From the NCBI RefSeq assembly GCF_011634775.1, contig NZ_JAALXT010000009.1:1-64000 (forward strand): a DNA stretch of 64,000 nucleotides, read 5' to 3'. Position numbers and translations under genes: made by a program. Shown one piece after another: positions 18,262 to 27,983 of this stretch. The notes beneath the pieces were generated by a model. It searched no databases and had not been told where the DNA came from. It saw nothing but the letters and a program-made list of their open reading frames with translations. Source of the stretch: Thalassoroseus pseudoceratinae (GTDB lineage Bacteria > Planctomycetota > Planctomycetia > Planctomycetales > Planctomycetaceae). Every line of letters begins with the position of its first letter. The stretch's first letter is position 1.

Positions 18262-19263
18262 TTAGTCAGCAAACGCCGCGTCAAATCGAGTATTGGACGG
18301 AGCAAAATCGACATTCTTGCAGAACTGAGCGGCTTCGGTCGCGCCGGCTTCGCGGTCCATCCCCATGTCTTCCCATTCGACCGACAACGGGGCATCCGCC
18401 GGATAACCGATCGCGTTCAACGCACGAATGATCTCTTCGAAGCGAACGCCACCACGACCGACACTCCGGAAATCCCAACCACGCCGCGGATCGCCGAACC
18501 CGAGATGACTGGTCAAAATCCCCGTCTTCCCGTTCAACGTGACTTTGGCATCTTTCATGTGGACGTGGTAAATCCGATCCGGGAACGCCCGAATGAACTC
18601 AACCGGATCGACGCCTTGCCAAATCAGGTGACTGGGGTCGAAGTTGAACCCAAATTCTTCGCGGTGATCAAGTGCCTTGAGTGACCGTTCGGCCGTGTAA
18701 ATATCGAAGGCAATTTCTGTTGGATGGACTTCCAACGCGAATTTGACGCCACATTCTTGAAAGACGTCCAAAATCGGATTCCAACGATCCGCGAGCAATT
18801 GATAGCCCGCGTCGAACATCTCCGGTGGGGTTGGCGGGAAGTCATAGATGAGGTGCCAGATCGAAGACCCCGTAAACCCGTTGACCACGCCGACGCCCAA
18901 CTTCTGAGCGGCTCGCGCGGTGTTCTTCATCTCTTCGATCGCCCGTTCGTTGACGCCATCCGCGTCGCCATCTCCCCAGACATATTCCGGCAAGATGGAT
19001 TGATGACGAGCATCGATGCGATCCAGCACCGCTTGCCCAACCAAGTGGTTCGAGATGGAATACAATTTCAGTCCATGTCGTTCCAGCAAATCACGTTTTT
19101 TCGCACAATAGGTGTCGTCGGACAACGCCTTGTCGACTTCAAAGTGATCTCCCCAACACGCAAGTTCCAGACCGTCATATCCGAAATCGCCCGCTTTTTT
19201 GCAAAGCGTCTCTAACGGTAGGTCAGCCCATTGGCCAGTGAATAGAGTTACGGGACGGGGCAT
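18262..19263 (-). CDS. Sugar phosphate isomerase/epimerase (xylose-isomerase-like TIM barrel)
   Basis: A 333-residue TIM-barrel protein of the AP-endonuclease/xylose isomerase 2 family. The expected metal ligands can be placed in order: Glu in [13 protein letters not shown], Asp and His in FNFDPSH, His in YHVHMKDA and Glu in LSVEWED. Such enzymes isomerise or epimerise sugars or inositols in the cytoplasm. No leader peptide is visible. The aldehyde dehydrogenase upstream on the same strand belongs to a type used in sugar-acid oxidation, so the two may work in one carbohydrate pathway. That link is inference: the genes are separated by about 160 bases. Confidence 0.9.
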   Translation of the reverse strand: MPRPVTLFTGQWADLPLETLCKKAGDFGYDGLELACWGDHFEVDKALSDDTYCAKKRDLLERHGLKLYSISNHLVGQAVLDRIDARHQSILPEYVWGDGDADGVNERAIEEMKNTARAAQKLGVGVVNGFTGSSIWHLIYDFPPTPPEMFDAGYQLLADRWNPILDVFQECGVKFALEVHPTEIAFDIYTAERSLKALDHREEFGFNFDPSHLIWQGVDPVEFIRAFPDRIYHVHMKDAKVTLNGKTGILTSHLGFGDPRRGWDFRSVGRGGVRFEEIIRALNAIGYPADAPLSVEWEDMGMDREAGATEAAQFCKNVDFAPSNTRFDAAFAD

Positions 19264-19420
19264 AGCGCAGTCCTTCGTCGTCAGGGTATGTCAATGAAGA
19301 AGCGAAATTTGGTGAACTGGTTGTGTTGGATGGGTCAATCCAACGGGAACCTCACGGTAAATGAGGTTTCCCGAAATGTCAACGAAGCCGATTGCTTTGT
19401 CGTGGTGTCGTGAGATGCTC

Positions 19421-21013
19421 TCAGGACGCGGGGTTGGTGATGGAATCTTGCGTCCATTGCCCATCGACACATCGCCAAAGACCCGGAATCGTTGACTCGT
19501 CCTGAAGTTCGGCAGGGAGGCGATTGGGACGAACGTTATCGTAGCACAAAAGTTGAGCAAAACGTTGAATCGACGTTGGCATACCGACCGCCGTAAACCC
19601 CGGATGCCCAGTCGCTGGGAATGGTCCGCCGTGATTCATCGCCGGACTGACGGCCACACCTGTCGGCATTTTATCATTGAGTAGACGGCCAACACGCTGA
19701 CGCAGTTTTGGCTCAATTCGGTTGTAAATGTCGTCGTCGGTACCATCGGTGTCACTATAGATACAGCCCGTCAGATTGCCTTCCAAAGCCGCCGCGATTT
19801 CCACCAATTGACTGACGTCGTTCGCAACGACAATCAACGACTCATTCCCAAATGCTTCGGTCTGAAATTCCTCAGGGCGTTCCAAGAATTTCTCGCCATC
19901 GACTTTGAGCAATGTGTTCTGATACTGAAATCCAGTTGCATCAGCATCGGCACCACCGCACAGCAATTCTGCTCCTGCGGACTGAAGTGTTTGCACGCCA
20001 TTCGAAACCGATTTGAGAACCCCTTCGGCCAACAAAACCCCACTTGGAGCATCCTGAAATCGCTGCACGATTGCATGAATAAAATCTGTGGACTCTTGCG
20101 ACTTCAGCAGCAACACAAGCCCCGGATTTGTGCAAAACTGGCCGGTTCCCATCAAGCAACTACCGACAAATTCATCGACAATCGCTGCGGATCGTTCGCG
20201 AAGCGATCCTGGCAGAATGCAAACCGGATTGATGCTGGAGAGTTCGAGATAAATCGGTTTTCCGGCTTCATCAGCGGCTTTTTTGAGAGCCAGACCGGCA
20301 TGACGGGACCCGGTATACCCGATCGCACCGACACGATGATCGGAGACGAGTCGGGCACCGTCTTCATGGCTGGTTCGGTAAACCAATTGGACGAAGCCAT
20401 CGGGCATTTTCGTCGCTTTTGCGGCCGCCAACGCTGCTTCGGCGAATAATTTCGTGGTCCCCGGATGTGATGGGTGACCTTTGGCAATTACCGGATTCCC
20501 GGCAGCCACGGCGGCGGCGAAGTCTCCGCCCGCGATGCTGTTAAACGCGAACGGAAAGTTGTTCGGCCCCATCACAACGACGGGACCGATCGCAGCGAAT
20601 TTCGAGCGGATGTTCGCTGTCGTATCGATGATAGGACGCGACCACGAACCGGTTCGGGCTCCCTCGGCGGCCTGCCGGAGTTGATTGGTCGTGCGAGGAA
20701 ACTCACCATCCCGCAGACGAGGCGAAACCGGCAACGCCGTCTCCAAATTCGCCATTTCAACAAGTGCATCTTGCCGTTTTTCGATTTCGTCGGCGTACCC
20801 TTCGAGAAAGTCCGCGAATCGGCTTCCTGGCCAATTTTGAACCTCCTGAAAAGCCGCATCCGCCGCCTTCAGCACCGACTCCAATTCCTCCCACGAACTG
20901 ACCGGAAAAGCCGCCTCCAACGATTCCCGAGTCGCCGGATTGACGGCATGAAAGACTTGGCTAGCGTTGGATTCGGTCCAAGCTCCGTTGATCAAAACTG
21001 GTTGTCGGCTCAT
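19421..21013 (-). CDS. Aldehyde dehydrogenase, NADP-dependent, alpha-ketoglutaric semialdehyde dehydrogenase type
   Basis: A 530-residue aldehyde dehydrogenase. It shows the cofactor-binding segment GPNNFPFAFN, the YLELSSINPV region with the general-base Glu, and the nucleophile Cys294 in GTGQFCTNPG. Length and the FPFAFNSIAGGD and GTGQFCTNPG segments match the ketoglutarate-semialdehyde/fatty aldehyde dehydrogenase group, which oxidises 2-oxoglutarate semialdehyde to 2-oxoglutarate at the end of pentose or sugar-acid oxidation. The ATG at 21013 is preferred to an in-frame TTG at 21037. It lies between mtnA and the sugar epimerase on the minus strand. Confidence 0.92.
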   Translation of the reverse strand: MSRQPVLINGAWTESNASQVFHAVNPATRESLEAAFPVSSWEELESVLKAADAAFQEVQNWPGSRFADFLEGYADEIEKRQDALVEMANLETALPVSPRLRDGEFPRTTNQLRQAAEGARTGSWSRPIIDTTANIRSKFAAIGPVVVMGPNNFPFAFNSIAGGDFAAAVAAGNPVIAKGHPSHPGTTKLFAEAALAAAKATKMPDGFVQLVYRTSHEDGARLVSDHRVGAIGYTGSRHAGLALKKAADEAGKPIYLELSSINPVCILPGSLRERSAAIVDEFVGSCLMGTGQFCTNPGLVLLLKSQESTDFIHAIVQRFQDAPSGVLLAEGVLKSVSNGVQTLQSAGAELLCGGADADATGFQYQNTLLKVDGEKFLERPEEFQTEAFGNESLIVVANDVSQLVEIAAALEGNLTGCIYSDTDGTDDDIYNRIEPKLRQRVGRLLNDKMPTGVAVSPAMNHGGPFPATGHPGFTAVGMPTSIQRFAQLLCYDNVRPNRLPAELQDESTIPGLWRCVDGQWTQDSITNPAS

Positions 21014-21113
21014 GATTTCTTCGGGGTTGAAGGGCAATACGTCGTGTGGATCCGTTTGCCGATTCTATCGTGTCACAGTCGCCTCGCAAGCGGACCACGA
21101 TGATCCAACGGCA

Positions 21114-22199
21114 TTAGTCGGCAAGATGCTCACGAACGTTTTGCTCGTTCACCGGACGAATCAACCCGCGTTCGGTGATAATCGCTGCGATGTATTTGGC
21201 CGGCGTCACATCGAAGGCCGGATTGTAGACGTGTGCCCCATCGGGAGCTGTCTGACGTCCCATTCCGTTCGTGATTTCCAGAGGGTCACGTTCTTCGATC
21301 GGAATTTCTTCTCCGGAGGACAATGACAAGTCAAATGTGCTCGACGGAGCGGCAACGTAGAAGGGAATGCCATGTTCCTTCGCCAACAGAGCCACAGAGT
21401 ACGTGCCGATCTTGTTGGCGGCGTCTCCATTGCCTGCGATGCGGTCCGCTCCGGTGACAACGGCCTGGACCCGTCCCTCTTTCATGACCCAACCAGCCAT
21501 GGAATCACAAATGACGGTGACGGGCACGTTGCGTTGCATCAGTTCCCAGGATGTCAGCCGAGCCCCCTGGAGCAGTGGTCGCGTTTCGTCGGCATAGACC
21601 TGAAGTTGCTTGCCGCTCGCTGCGGCCGCAAAGATGACTGACAACGCCGTCCCATCGCCCGCCGTCGCCAATCCACCCGCGTTACAATGCGTGAGCACGC
21701 CGGAACCGTCCGCGAGCAATTCCGCACCGTGTCGGCCGATCGCCGCGCACATCTCGCGGTCTTCAAGTTCAATACGTCGAGCTTCTTCCAGCAATTTCGG
21801 TAACAACTTCGTTGAGGCTTCCTCTGGACGATCCGCCGCAAATTGCGACATCCGCTCGAGGGCCCAGAACAAGTTGACGGCGGTTGGTCGGCTTGTGGCC
21901 AGGTAGTCCACCGTCTCTTTCAATTTGGCATCAAACTGCTCACGGGGGGCGTCTGCCACTGCCTGCAACCCGATGACGACACCATAAGCCGCCGCGACCC
22001 CAATCGCAGGTGCACCACGAACGCGCAAGGCTTTAATGGCCTCCCAAACGGCCTCTACCGATCCGAGTTCAATCTCTTTCAACTCGGTTGGCAACAGGGT
22101 TTGATCAATCATCCAGAGTCGGCCCGTGTGATCGCCCTCCCAGCGAAGTGTTGGAGTGGGTGTTTCGGCAGATGTCGATGATGGATGCGGTACGGACAT
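21114..22199 (-). CDS. mtnA: S-methyl-5-thioribose-1-phosphate isomerase
   Basis: A 361-residue enzyme of the methionine salvage pathway that converts 5-methylthioribose 1-phosphate to 5-methylthioribulose 1-phosphate. The active-site Cys172 is in GVLTHCNAG and Asp252 in VVTGADRIAGNGD. Also visible are RVRGAPAIGVAAAYG near residue 60 and SRPTAVNLFWAL near 103. All belong to the MtnA/eIF2B-alpha-like family. Its length is normal. No other salvage gene lies in the window. It is divergent from the moeA-like gene, with a 281-base gap holding both promoters. Confidence 0.96.
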   Translation of the reverse strand: MSVPHPSSTSAETPTPTLRWEGDHTGRLWMIDQTLLPTELKEIELGSVEAVWEAIKALRVRGAPAIGVAAAYGVVIGLQAVADAPREQFDAKLKETVDYLATSRPTAVNLFWALERMSQFAADRPEEASTKLLPKLLEEARRIELEDREMCAAIGRHGAELLADGSGVLTHCNAGGLATAGDGTALSVIFAAAASGKQLQVYADETRPLLQGARLTSWELMQRNVPVTVICDSMAGWVMKEGRVQAVVTGADRIAGNGDAANKIGTYSVALLAKEHGIPFYVAAPSSTFDLSLSSGEEIPIEERDPLEITNGMGRQTAPDGAHVYNPAFDVTPAKYIAAIITERGLIRPVNEQNVREHLAD

Positions 22200-22480
22200 A
22201 GAAAAAGCTCAAAATGAAGTGGTCGATAGCACATGATGGATGTTCGCCGCGAACGGCTTTCGTTCGGTTGCCATTTCGACGAATACGCCACGAAGGCATG
22301 TTCTTCCTATGTAACAAACCGTGGATCGAAACATTAGGGAATGGGTCAAGTTTGCACGAACTTCATCGATTCTTGCTCGTGTCCACGACTTTGATTCACC
22401 GTCTGTAAGACAGCCCGACGCGAACCTGTTATGATGATCCCGAACGCACCGTTTTTCTCGCAAAGAAGGCCGATTCACGT

Positions 22481-24442
22481 ATGTCCGCGGATTCTCGTCG
22501 CTCGTTGGCAGCTGCTCGTCAGAGCCAGTTTCTGGACGTGGTCAGCCGAGATGAGGCGACGCGTCGCTTTCGTGAAGCCATCAACACGCAACCGTTGGGT
22601 GTCGAGACTGTTCCGCTGTCGGAAGCGGTCACGCGAGTGCTGGCGGAGGATGTGGCCTCGCAGATTGATGTTCCAGGGTTCGACCGCTCGAATGTCGACG
22701 GATTCGCGGTCCAGGCGTCGGATACGTTCGGGGCCATGGAAGAAGAACCGCGAATTGCAAATCTCAATCTCGAAGTGATTTCGCCGGGCATCGAACCGGA
22801 AGGTTATGTCTCTCCCGGAACCGCAACGCCAATTGCCACCGGCGGGATGCTGCCACGCGGAGCCGACGCCGTTGTAATGATCGAAGACACCGACGTCGAT
22901 GAAACAACCGATCCCCCGCAACTGAGTATCACACGTGCGGTCTCAGCGGGGCAGAACGTGTCGTTCGCCGGGAGTGACATTGCTCTCGGCGAGACGGTCT
23001 TGCGTGTCGGGCAGGTCCTTTCGTCACGGGAAGTCGGCGTACTGGCGGCGATCGGATTGTCGAAGATTGCCGTCTATCGCAGGCCGACCGTGGCCATTCT
23101 CTCGACGGGCGACGAAATTGTGCCTCCCGGCGGACTTCGACCGGCAGGAAAGGTTTACGATTCCAACTTGTTCATGCTCGCCGCCGCCGTGCAAGAACTT
23201 GGTGGCGAACCAGTGCCCTTGGGCGTCGTCCCCGATGAGGAAACCGCTCTGGAAAAGGCACTCGACGAAGCACTTCAATGCGATGTCGTGTTGTTGTCCG
23301 GCGGAACATCAAAGGGTGCTGGCGACTTGTCGTACCAGGTCGTCACCCGTCGCGTGACCGATCCGGGAATTGTCGCTCATGGCGTCGCATTGAAACCTGG
23401 AAAGCCAATCTGTTTGGCAGCGACGGAGAAAAAACCCGTCGTCATTCTGCCGGGCTTCCCCACATCGGCGATCTTCACCTTCCACGAATTCGTCGCCCCA
23501 ATCATCCGGCAATTGGCGGGACTCAGTTCCCAAGCCACCGAAACCGTGACGGCTCGACTACCAGTTCGTGTGAATTCGCAACGGGGACGGACCGAGTTCC
23601 TGCTGGTCGGTCTCGTAAATTCCCCCGATGGACTCAGTGCGTACCCGATGGGCAAAGGAAGCGGGTCTGTCACGACGTTTAGCTTGGCGGATGGTTTCCT
23701 GACGATCGATCAACATACCGAACAGATAGCCGAGAATTCCAAAGTTATGGTCACGAAGTTAGCCGGTGGCAACAATGCGGCCGATCTCGTGTTTGTTGGG
23801 AGTCACTGTGTTGGTCTGGACCAGATTCTGAGTCAGATGAACCTGTCCGGCCGACAAACAAAAACCATTTTCGTCGGTAGTCAGGCCGGGTTGAATGCTG
23901 CCCGAAAAAACGACTGCGATCTGGCGGGTCTCCATTTGCTCGATGCCGCAACCGGCGAATACAACACGCCTTTTTTGGACGACAACGTCGTTCTGATCCC
24001 TGGTTACTTACGTTGGCAGTGTATCGTTTATCGATCCGACGACATACGCTTCGATGGCCTCACGCCAACACAAGCGATTGAATTGGCGATCAAGACCCCC
24101 GACTGCCGCATGGTCAATCGCAACCAAGGGAGCGGCACTCGGATTCTGGTTGATGAGTTGCTCGACGGGGAAAAGCCTTCGGGTTATGCGATGCAACCCC
24201 GTTCGCACAACGCAGTTGCGGCGGCAATTCAGCAAGGGCGAGCGGATTGGGGCGTGGCGATCGAGTCTGTCGCAATAAACTATGGTCTAAAGTCGATCCG
24301 TGTTCGCCAGGAACAGTACGATTTCGTTGTCCCACGATCCCGGTTCGATTCGCCGGTGATCCAAGAGTTCCGCAAGCGGTTGACATCCGACGAGACGCAA
24401 AAATTCTTGGAAGGAATGGGATTCACGCCAATTCATGCGTAA
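22481..24442 (+). CDS. Molybdopterin biosynthesis protein MoeA fused to a PBP-like domain
   Basis: A 653-residue cytoplasmic fusion. Residues 1 to about 425 form a complete MoeA: DVPGFDRSNVDGFAV near residue 65, ATGGMLPRGADAVVMIEDT near 120, LSTGDEIVPPG near 208 and LSGGTSKGAGD near 270. MoeA inserts molybdate (or tungstate) into adenylylated molybdopterin. From about residue 430 a PBP-like domain follows (NQGSGTRILVDELL, HNAVAAAIQQGRADWGVAIES). It resembles molybdate-sensing or LysR-effector binding domains. The same MoeA-PBP order is known in archaea and some bacteria. I infer metal capture or sensing. A GAAGG site is near the start. Confidence 0.92.
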   Translation: MSADSRRSLAAARQSQFLDVVSRDEATRRFREAINTQPLGVETVPLSEAVTRVLAEDVASQIDVPGFDRSNVDGFAVQASDTFGAMEEEPRIANLNLEVISPGIEPEGYVSPGTATPIATGGMLPRGADAVVMIEDTDVDETTDPPQLSITRAVSAGQNVSFAGSDIALGETVLRVGQVLSSREVGVLAAIGLSKIAVYRRPTVAILSTGDEIVPPGGLRPAGKVYDSNLFMLAAAVQELGGEPVPLGVVPDEETALEKALDEALQCDVVLLSGGTSKGAGDLSYQVVTRRVTDPGIVAHGVALKPGKPICLAATEKKPVVILPGFPTSAIFTFHEFVAPIIRQLAGLSSQATETVTARLPVRVNSQRGRTEFLLVGLVNSPDGLSAYPMGKGSGSVTTFSLADGFLTIDQHTEQIAENSKVMVTKLAGGNNAADLVFVGSHCVGLDQILSQMNLSGRQTKTIFVGSQAGLNAARKNDCDLAGLHLLDAATGEYNTPFLDDNVVLIPGYLRWQCIVYRSDDIRFDGLTPTQAIELAIKTPDCRMVNRNQGSGTRILVDELLDGEKPSGYAMQPRSHNAVAAAIQQGRADWGVAIESVAINYGLKSIRVRQEQYDFVVPRSRFDSPVIQEFRKRLTSDETQKFLEGMGFTPIHA

Positions 24443-24583
24443 CGTCCCGCCAGTTTCCGTCAACTTCAATTAGACCGGGGGGCGGTTATCCGGATACTCG
24501 GTGGACAGGATCAAACCGTTGCTTCCTGACCTTGACGAATAACCCACGAGGAGCGATAGCAAGCTGCTCGGTAGCTAATCCCC

Positions 24584-24916
24584 CTAGCGGACTGCCAGCG
24601 ATTCCGCCATGGCATCCTGGGGTTCCAACTTAACTCGGTAAGCAACTCCACCAATCAAAATCTCGTCTCCCGGATACACTTCCGTTTCCGTGGCGGGCTG
24701 CCCGTTGACGATCGTCTGGTTTGTGGATGCCAGGTCTTTAAGAAATAACCGACCATCGACACAACACAACTCACAGTGCATTCGGCTGACAAGCGGGTGC
24801 GTCACCTGCACGTTGGCATGTGAACTTCGGCCAACGACAACCGGGACATCATCGACTTGAAATGAAATCGATGGGTAGTCCGAGAACTGGCTAATCAGTG
24901 AAACATCCATGATCAT
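24584..24916 (-). CDS. FHA domain protein
   Basis: A 110-residue stand-alone forkhead-associated domain. The phosphothreonine-binding marks are visible: VVVGRSSHANV, then SRMHCEL and the STNQTIVNG loop. FHA domains bind phosphothreonine peptides and usually take part in Ser/Thr kinase signalling, which is widespread in planctomycetes. No kinase or phosphatase gene is adjacent. ATG codons at 24916 and 24910 are both possible. An earlier TTG at 25075 would add a poorly conserved stretch. The gene is convergent with the moeA fusion. Confidence 0.85.
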   Translation of the reverse strand: MIMDVSLISQFSDYPSISFQVDDVPVVVGRSSHANVQVTHPLVSRMHCELCCVDGRLFLKDLASTNQTIVNGQPATETEVYPGDEILIGGVAYRVKLEPQDAMAESLAVR

Positions 24917-25292
24917 GACGTGTTTCAATACCCAATTGGCTGGCAGGATGAGTGGGGATAACTCGGCAGGCTCAAATCCGTTTTCTTTAAGAAAATTGAA
25001 TGTCGCAATGATCCATTCAATATCAAAAAACGTTGTTGGGAGAAATAGGATACGAAATTTCCCTGATATCAACAACCGTTAATTTCAGAAAATTTGGAGT
25101 CTTCACCTCGACACCTCAAAAAGTGGGAACCATCCGGAAACATTCGCAATCCTAATTATCCCACTTCAATCAATCATTCCTGGGGAGATCCGAACGTTTT
25201 CTGCACGATTCCTCGTGGGGAAAGCTTAAACTGTACATTGGGCCCGCAAATCAATCGGCCGTTAGTTCCCAGATGCGGCCGTCATTTTATTA
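24917..25292. promoter_or_regulatory. Divergent intergenic region, FHA gene and GYF-like gene
   Basis: A stretch of about 376 bases between divergent starts. The minus-strand frame upstream of 24916 stays open to 25075 and could be a longer N-terminus of the FHA protein starting from TTG. I see no confident promoter, operator or structured RNA. Confidence 0.35.
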
Positions 25293-26114
25293 ATGCTTAA
25301 CATAATGCCAGATTCACAACCGCAACTTAAACTCCGCCACGACGACCGGATCTTCGGGCCAGTCAGCTTTGAGCAAGTTCAAGAGTTACTGACGGCAGGG
25401 AAGGTTCAGAAGACGGATTCCGTCCGTGAAGATGACGGCCCGTGGATTCAAATCCAGGACTACTTGGATTGGAAAGCTGAGCAACAGACGCCGGTCGCAG
25501 ATATCTCCGAACTTCTCGGTGGTTCCGACACCAGCGGTCCTTCCGAGAAACCGGCTCAGCCGTCGCAATCGTCATCAGCCCCGCCTGCAAAACGCCCCGC
25601 GGGTTCCAGCTCGACCATCATTCCGGATGATGCTCCGCTGATCGCGGACGACGACGATCCGTTACCCGTCGAACCGAAACCAAAGAAGGCATCCTCCTCG
25701 TCCAACGACTACATGCCGTTGGCGGACTCGGAACCGGAGGCAAAGAACCAATTGGCGGAAACCGCGGAGGTTCCGAAGACGGATTCGCACCACCGAAAAC
25801 CGAAATCGAAATCGGGTTCTGCATCGTCCGTTCGTGAGCAAAAAAGAAAATCCTCCGGTGGTTCGTCGGCGTCTGCTCGGTCCTCGAAAGCGGGGAAATC
25901 CGGGAGTGGAGTTCGAGCTAACTCAAAGTCCGGGGAGCAACGGAAACGTCGTCAGGCAACGGGACGAAGTAGTCAAGCCACCCAGTCGTTTCGTCTCCCC
26001 GACGATGCCGACTTGGACTCGATCCTCCGCGCGATGGCGACCTACGAAATGACCGCGGAAAGTCTCGACAGCTCCCCGGCACAATCGACTAAAAAACGTC
26101 GACGCAAATCGTAG
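25293..26114 (+). CDS. GYF_2-like domain protein with basic low-complexity tail
   Basis: A 273-residue protein. The first 65 residues (RHDDRIFGPVSFEQVQELLTAGKV, then DDGPWIQIQDYLDW, split here for length) match the GYF_2 or DUF4339 type that recognises short proline-rich segments and is common in planctomycetes. Residues 70-245 are low in complexity: Pro/Ser/Ala-rich, then Lys/Arg/Ser-rich, with repeated KSGS and KRR stretches. That part is predicted disordered and perhaps nucleic-acid binding. A short ordered end follows (LDSILRAMATYEM) with a KKRRRKS tail. No transmembrane segment is visible. ATG codons at 25293 and 25305 are both plausible. Confidence 0.75.
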   Translation: MLNIMPDSQPQLKLRHDDRIFGPVSFEQVQELLTAGKVQKTDSVREDDGPWIQIQDYLDWKAEQQTPVADISELLGGSDTSGPSEKPAQPSQSSSAPPAKRPAGSSSTIIPDDAPLIADDDDPLPVEPKPKKASSSSNDYMPLADSEPEAKNQLAETAEVPKTDSHHRKPKSKSGSASSVREQKRKSSGGSSASARSSKAGKSGSGVRANSKSGEQRKRRQATGRSSQATQSFRLPDDADLDSILRAMATYEMTAESLDSSPAQSTKKRRRKS

Positions 26115-26177
26115 TATTCGGCGGCGTGTTCAAAGCGGTCAACGCAACCACGTCCTGCGACATCACCGCAAGCCCTT

Positions 26178-27134
26178 TTAATATGACGGGCGGTAGACGT
26201 TGCGGGCATCGACGGTCTCCACTCGATCACTGAGTTCGCTCGTTTGCCATTCCTTCCAGGCAAGTTCCATCATTCGATTCGACCGAGCATTGAGTTCCTG
26301 CAACGACAGTTCTCGCTCGCGTTCGATTAACGGCGACAGCGATGTCAATTGGCACGAGGCAACATTGAGTTTCGCAAGCCGATCCACGCCGCCAGTCGAT
26401 ACCAGGAACGCGAACGCCGCCTGGCCAATGGGATTGTTGCTAAGATCCAATGCCGTCAAATTTTCTCTCATAGAGAGAATCCAGGCCGAGAGCGTCCGAA
26501 GTTCCGTCTCATGAATTTGATTGATCGCCAGCGAAAGTTCATTGAGCGATGGCAATTCGATTTCAAGCAGTTGGCTCACGACATCGGCTTGGCCCAATCG
26601 ATTGAAGGACAAATCTAACGCAACGAGTTGTCGCCAGATGTTTGTGTTGGCCAAGTCCGTCAAGACCTCCGCAGTGAGGTGATTGGCACTCAGATCGAGT
26701 TCCGTAATCTGTGGCGGCGGAACATATTCCGCGAATTCGCGAGCATTCTCGGCGATATGCCGCAATTCCACGCGTCGTAACGCAGGCATCTGATCGCACA
26801 ATGCGTGGCCGTTGCGAATGAAGTCCGCACTGGAGATGCGAACCCGCTCGATCAATCCGCGTTCAAAACACTTGACCGAGACGCCAGTCACTCCCAATGC
26901 GCGAAGCGGAGCGAGCCATTCCTCGCCGTGCATCTCAAGCAATTCACGTTCTCGATCCGACAGAGCGGCACGCGCGGCATCACCGGGAGGCAAGGTGGTC
27001 AGTTCACATTGCACACGGATAAGTTCGCCCCGCAGATCGCCTTGTTCCTCCAAGAAATCCGCGTAAATGAGTCGTGGTAGTAACTCCTGCGGTTCGTCCC
27101 GGATCGCCTGGATGAAGGTCCAATCATCACTCAT
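26178..27134 (-). CDS. TIGR02996 domain protein with leucine-rich repeats
   Basis: A 318-residue cytoplasmic protein. The N-terminus has the planctomycete repeat-companion domain TIGR02996 (FIQAIRDEPQELLPRLIYADFLEEQGD) split into its usual FxxAIxxxP and RLxYADxLEExGD parts. From about residue 140 leucine-rich repeats follow (ITELDLSANHL, LVALDLSFNRLG, LTALDLSNNPIG), spaced roughly 24-30 residues. The family is strongly expanded in planctomycetes and its function is unknown. LRRs generally bind proteins. The gene is convergent with the GYF-like gene and divergent from the His-rich lipoprotein gene. Confidence 0.88.
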   Translation of the reverse strand: MSDDWTFIQAIRDEPQELLPRLIYADFLEEQGDLRGELIRVQCELTTLPPGDAARAALSDRERELLEMHGEEWLAPLRALGVTGVSVKCFERGLIERVRISSADFIRNGHALCDQMPALRRVELRHIAENAREFAEYVPPPQITELDLSANHLTAEVLTDLANTNIWRQLVALDLSFNRLGQADVVSQLLEIELPSLNELSLAINQIHETELRTLSAWILSMRENLTALDLSNNPIGQAAFAFLVSTGGVDRLAKLNVASCQLTSLSPLIERERELSLQELNARSNRMMELAWKEWQTSELSDRVETVDARNVYRPSY

Positions 27135-27298
27135 GGGGCTTCACTCGAAAAGAAATGGGGTTCCGATTCTCACAGTTCGTAATCGACACCCTTGACGCGG
27201 GAGTGGGAACGGCTATCGTGACGTTGTTACGTCGGCGTCCGCGATCGCGGGCTTTCCCATTCATTGCCGTTTTTGATTGATACAAAAGGGAGTGCAAA

Positions 27299-27820
27299 AT
27301 GCGTTCTTGGATTCTAAGCGTTATGATTCTGGCAGTCTTCGCGGGATGCTCCAAAAAGGACGATAGCGAATTCTCCGAACCAACCGGTGGCTCGCATGTT
27401 GAGGATTCCGCCCACGCAGCCCATGGTCCCCATGATGGGCACATGGCTCATATGGGAGCGGAACACCTGGTTGAAGTTACCGTGAGCAAAGAGCCAAAAC
27501 AAGTCGCCGTTTACATTCTCGATCACGACGACCAAACCGTTGCAGACGTTGAGCCATCCGCTGTTGTGCTGTTCCTCACCGCCCACAAAGAAGACGAAGG
27601 CGAAGGCTTCCCACTCACGAAGAAGACCCTCGGCGAAGGCGATGACGCTGAAACCGCTTGGGTGATCGAAGGCGATGCCGTCCCAGCGGAATTGAAATCC
27701 ATCGAAGATTTCAAAGGCCACGTGGACGTCACCCTCGACGAAGAAACAACAACGGTTACCTTCGCTCACGAGCATGACGACCACGACGATCATGAAGGCC
27801 ACGAGGAGCACAAAGAGTAA
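27299..27820 (+). CDS. Histidine-rich lipoprotein, putative metal binder
   Basis: A 173-residue lipoprotein. The signal peptide ends in the lipobox VFAGC with the lipidated Cys17. After it comes a His cluster (residues 33-56, seven His in 24 residues). A beta-rich acidic core spans about 57-155, and a tail of alternating His, Asp and Glu closes the protein (HEHDDHDDHEGHEEHKE). His-rich ends of this kind usually bind Zn, Ni or Cu. I infer a periplasmic metal buffer or chaperone. No transporter for these metals is adjacent. AAGGGAG precedes the ATG and a hairpin terminator follows at 27851. Confidence 0.8.
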   Translation: MRSWILSVMILAVFAGCSKKDDSEFSEPTGGSHVEDSAHAAHGPHDGHMAHMGAEHLVEVTVSKEPKQVAVYILDHDDQTVADVEPSAVVLFLTAHKEDEGEGFPLTKKTLGEGDDAETAWVIEGDAVPAELKSIEDFKGHVDVTLDEETTTVTFAHEHDDHDDHEGHEEHKE

Positions 27821-27850
27821 TTTTTCGTGCCGGATGATCTCATTGACGGG

Positions 27851-27884
27851 CTGGGTTATCACCGTATAACCCAGCACTTTTCAT
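27851..27884 (+). terminator. Intrinsic terminator after the His-rich lipoprotein gene
   Basis: Perfect 9-base arms CTGGGTTAT (27851-27859) and ATAACCCAG (27866-27874) around a six-base loop, followed by CACTTTTCATTT. It lies 30 bases after the stop codon and ahead of asnS. Confidence 0.75.
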
Positions 27885-27983
27885 TTCCGCAGAAGCCCAA
27901 TGCGGTGAGGGATTTTCCTCAGAAACCCGCAAGGATGTGATGGCGGAAGTCAGACAGCTCAATTCCCCGAGGAGCCGATTCCG

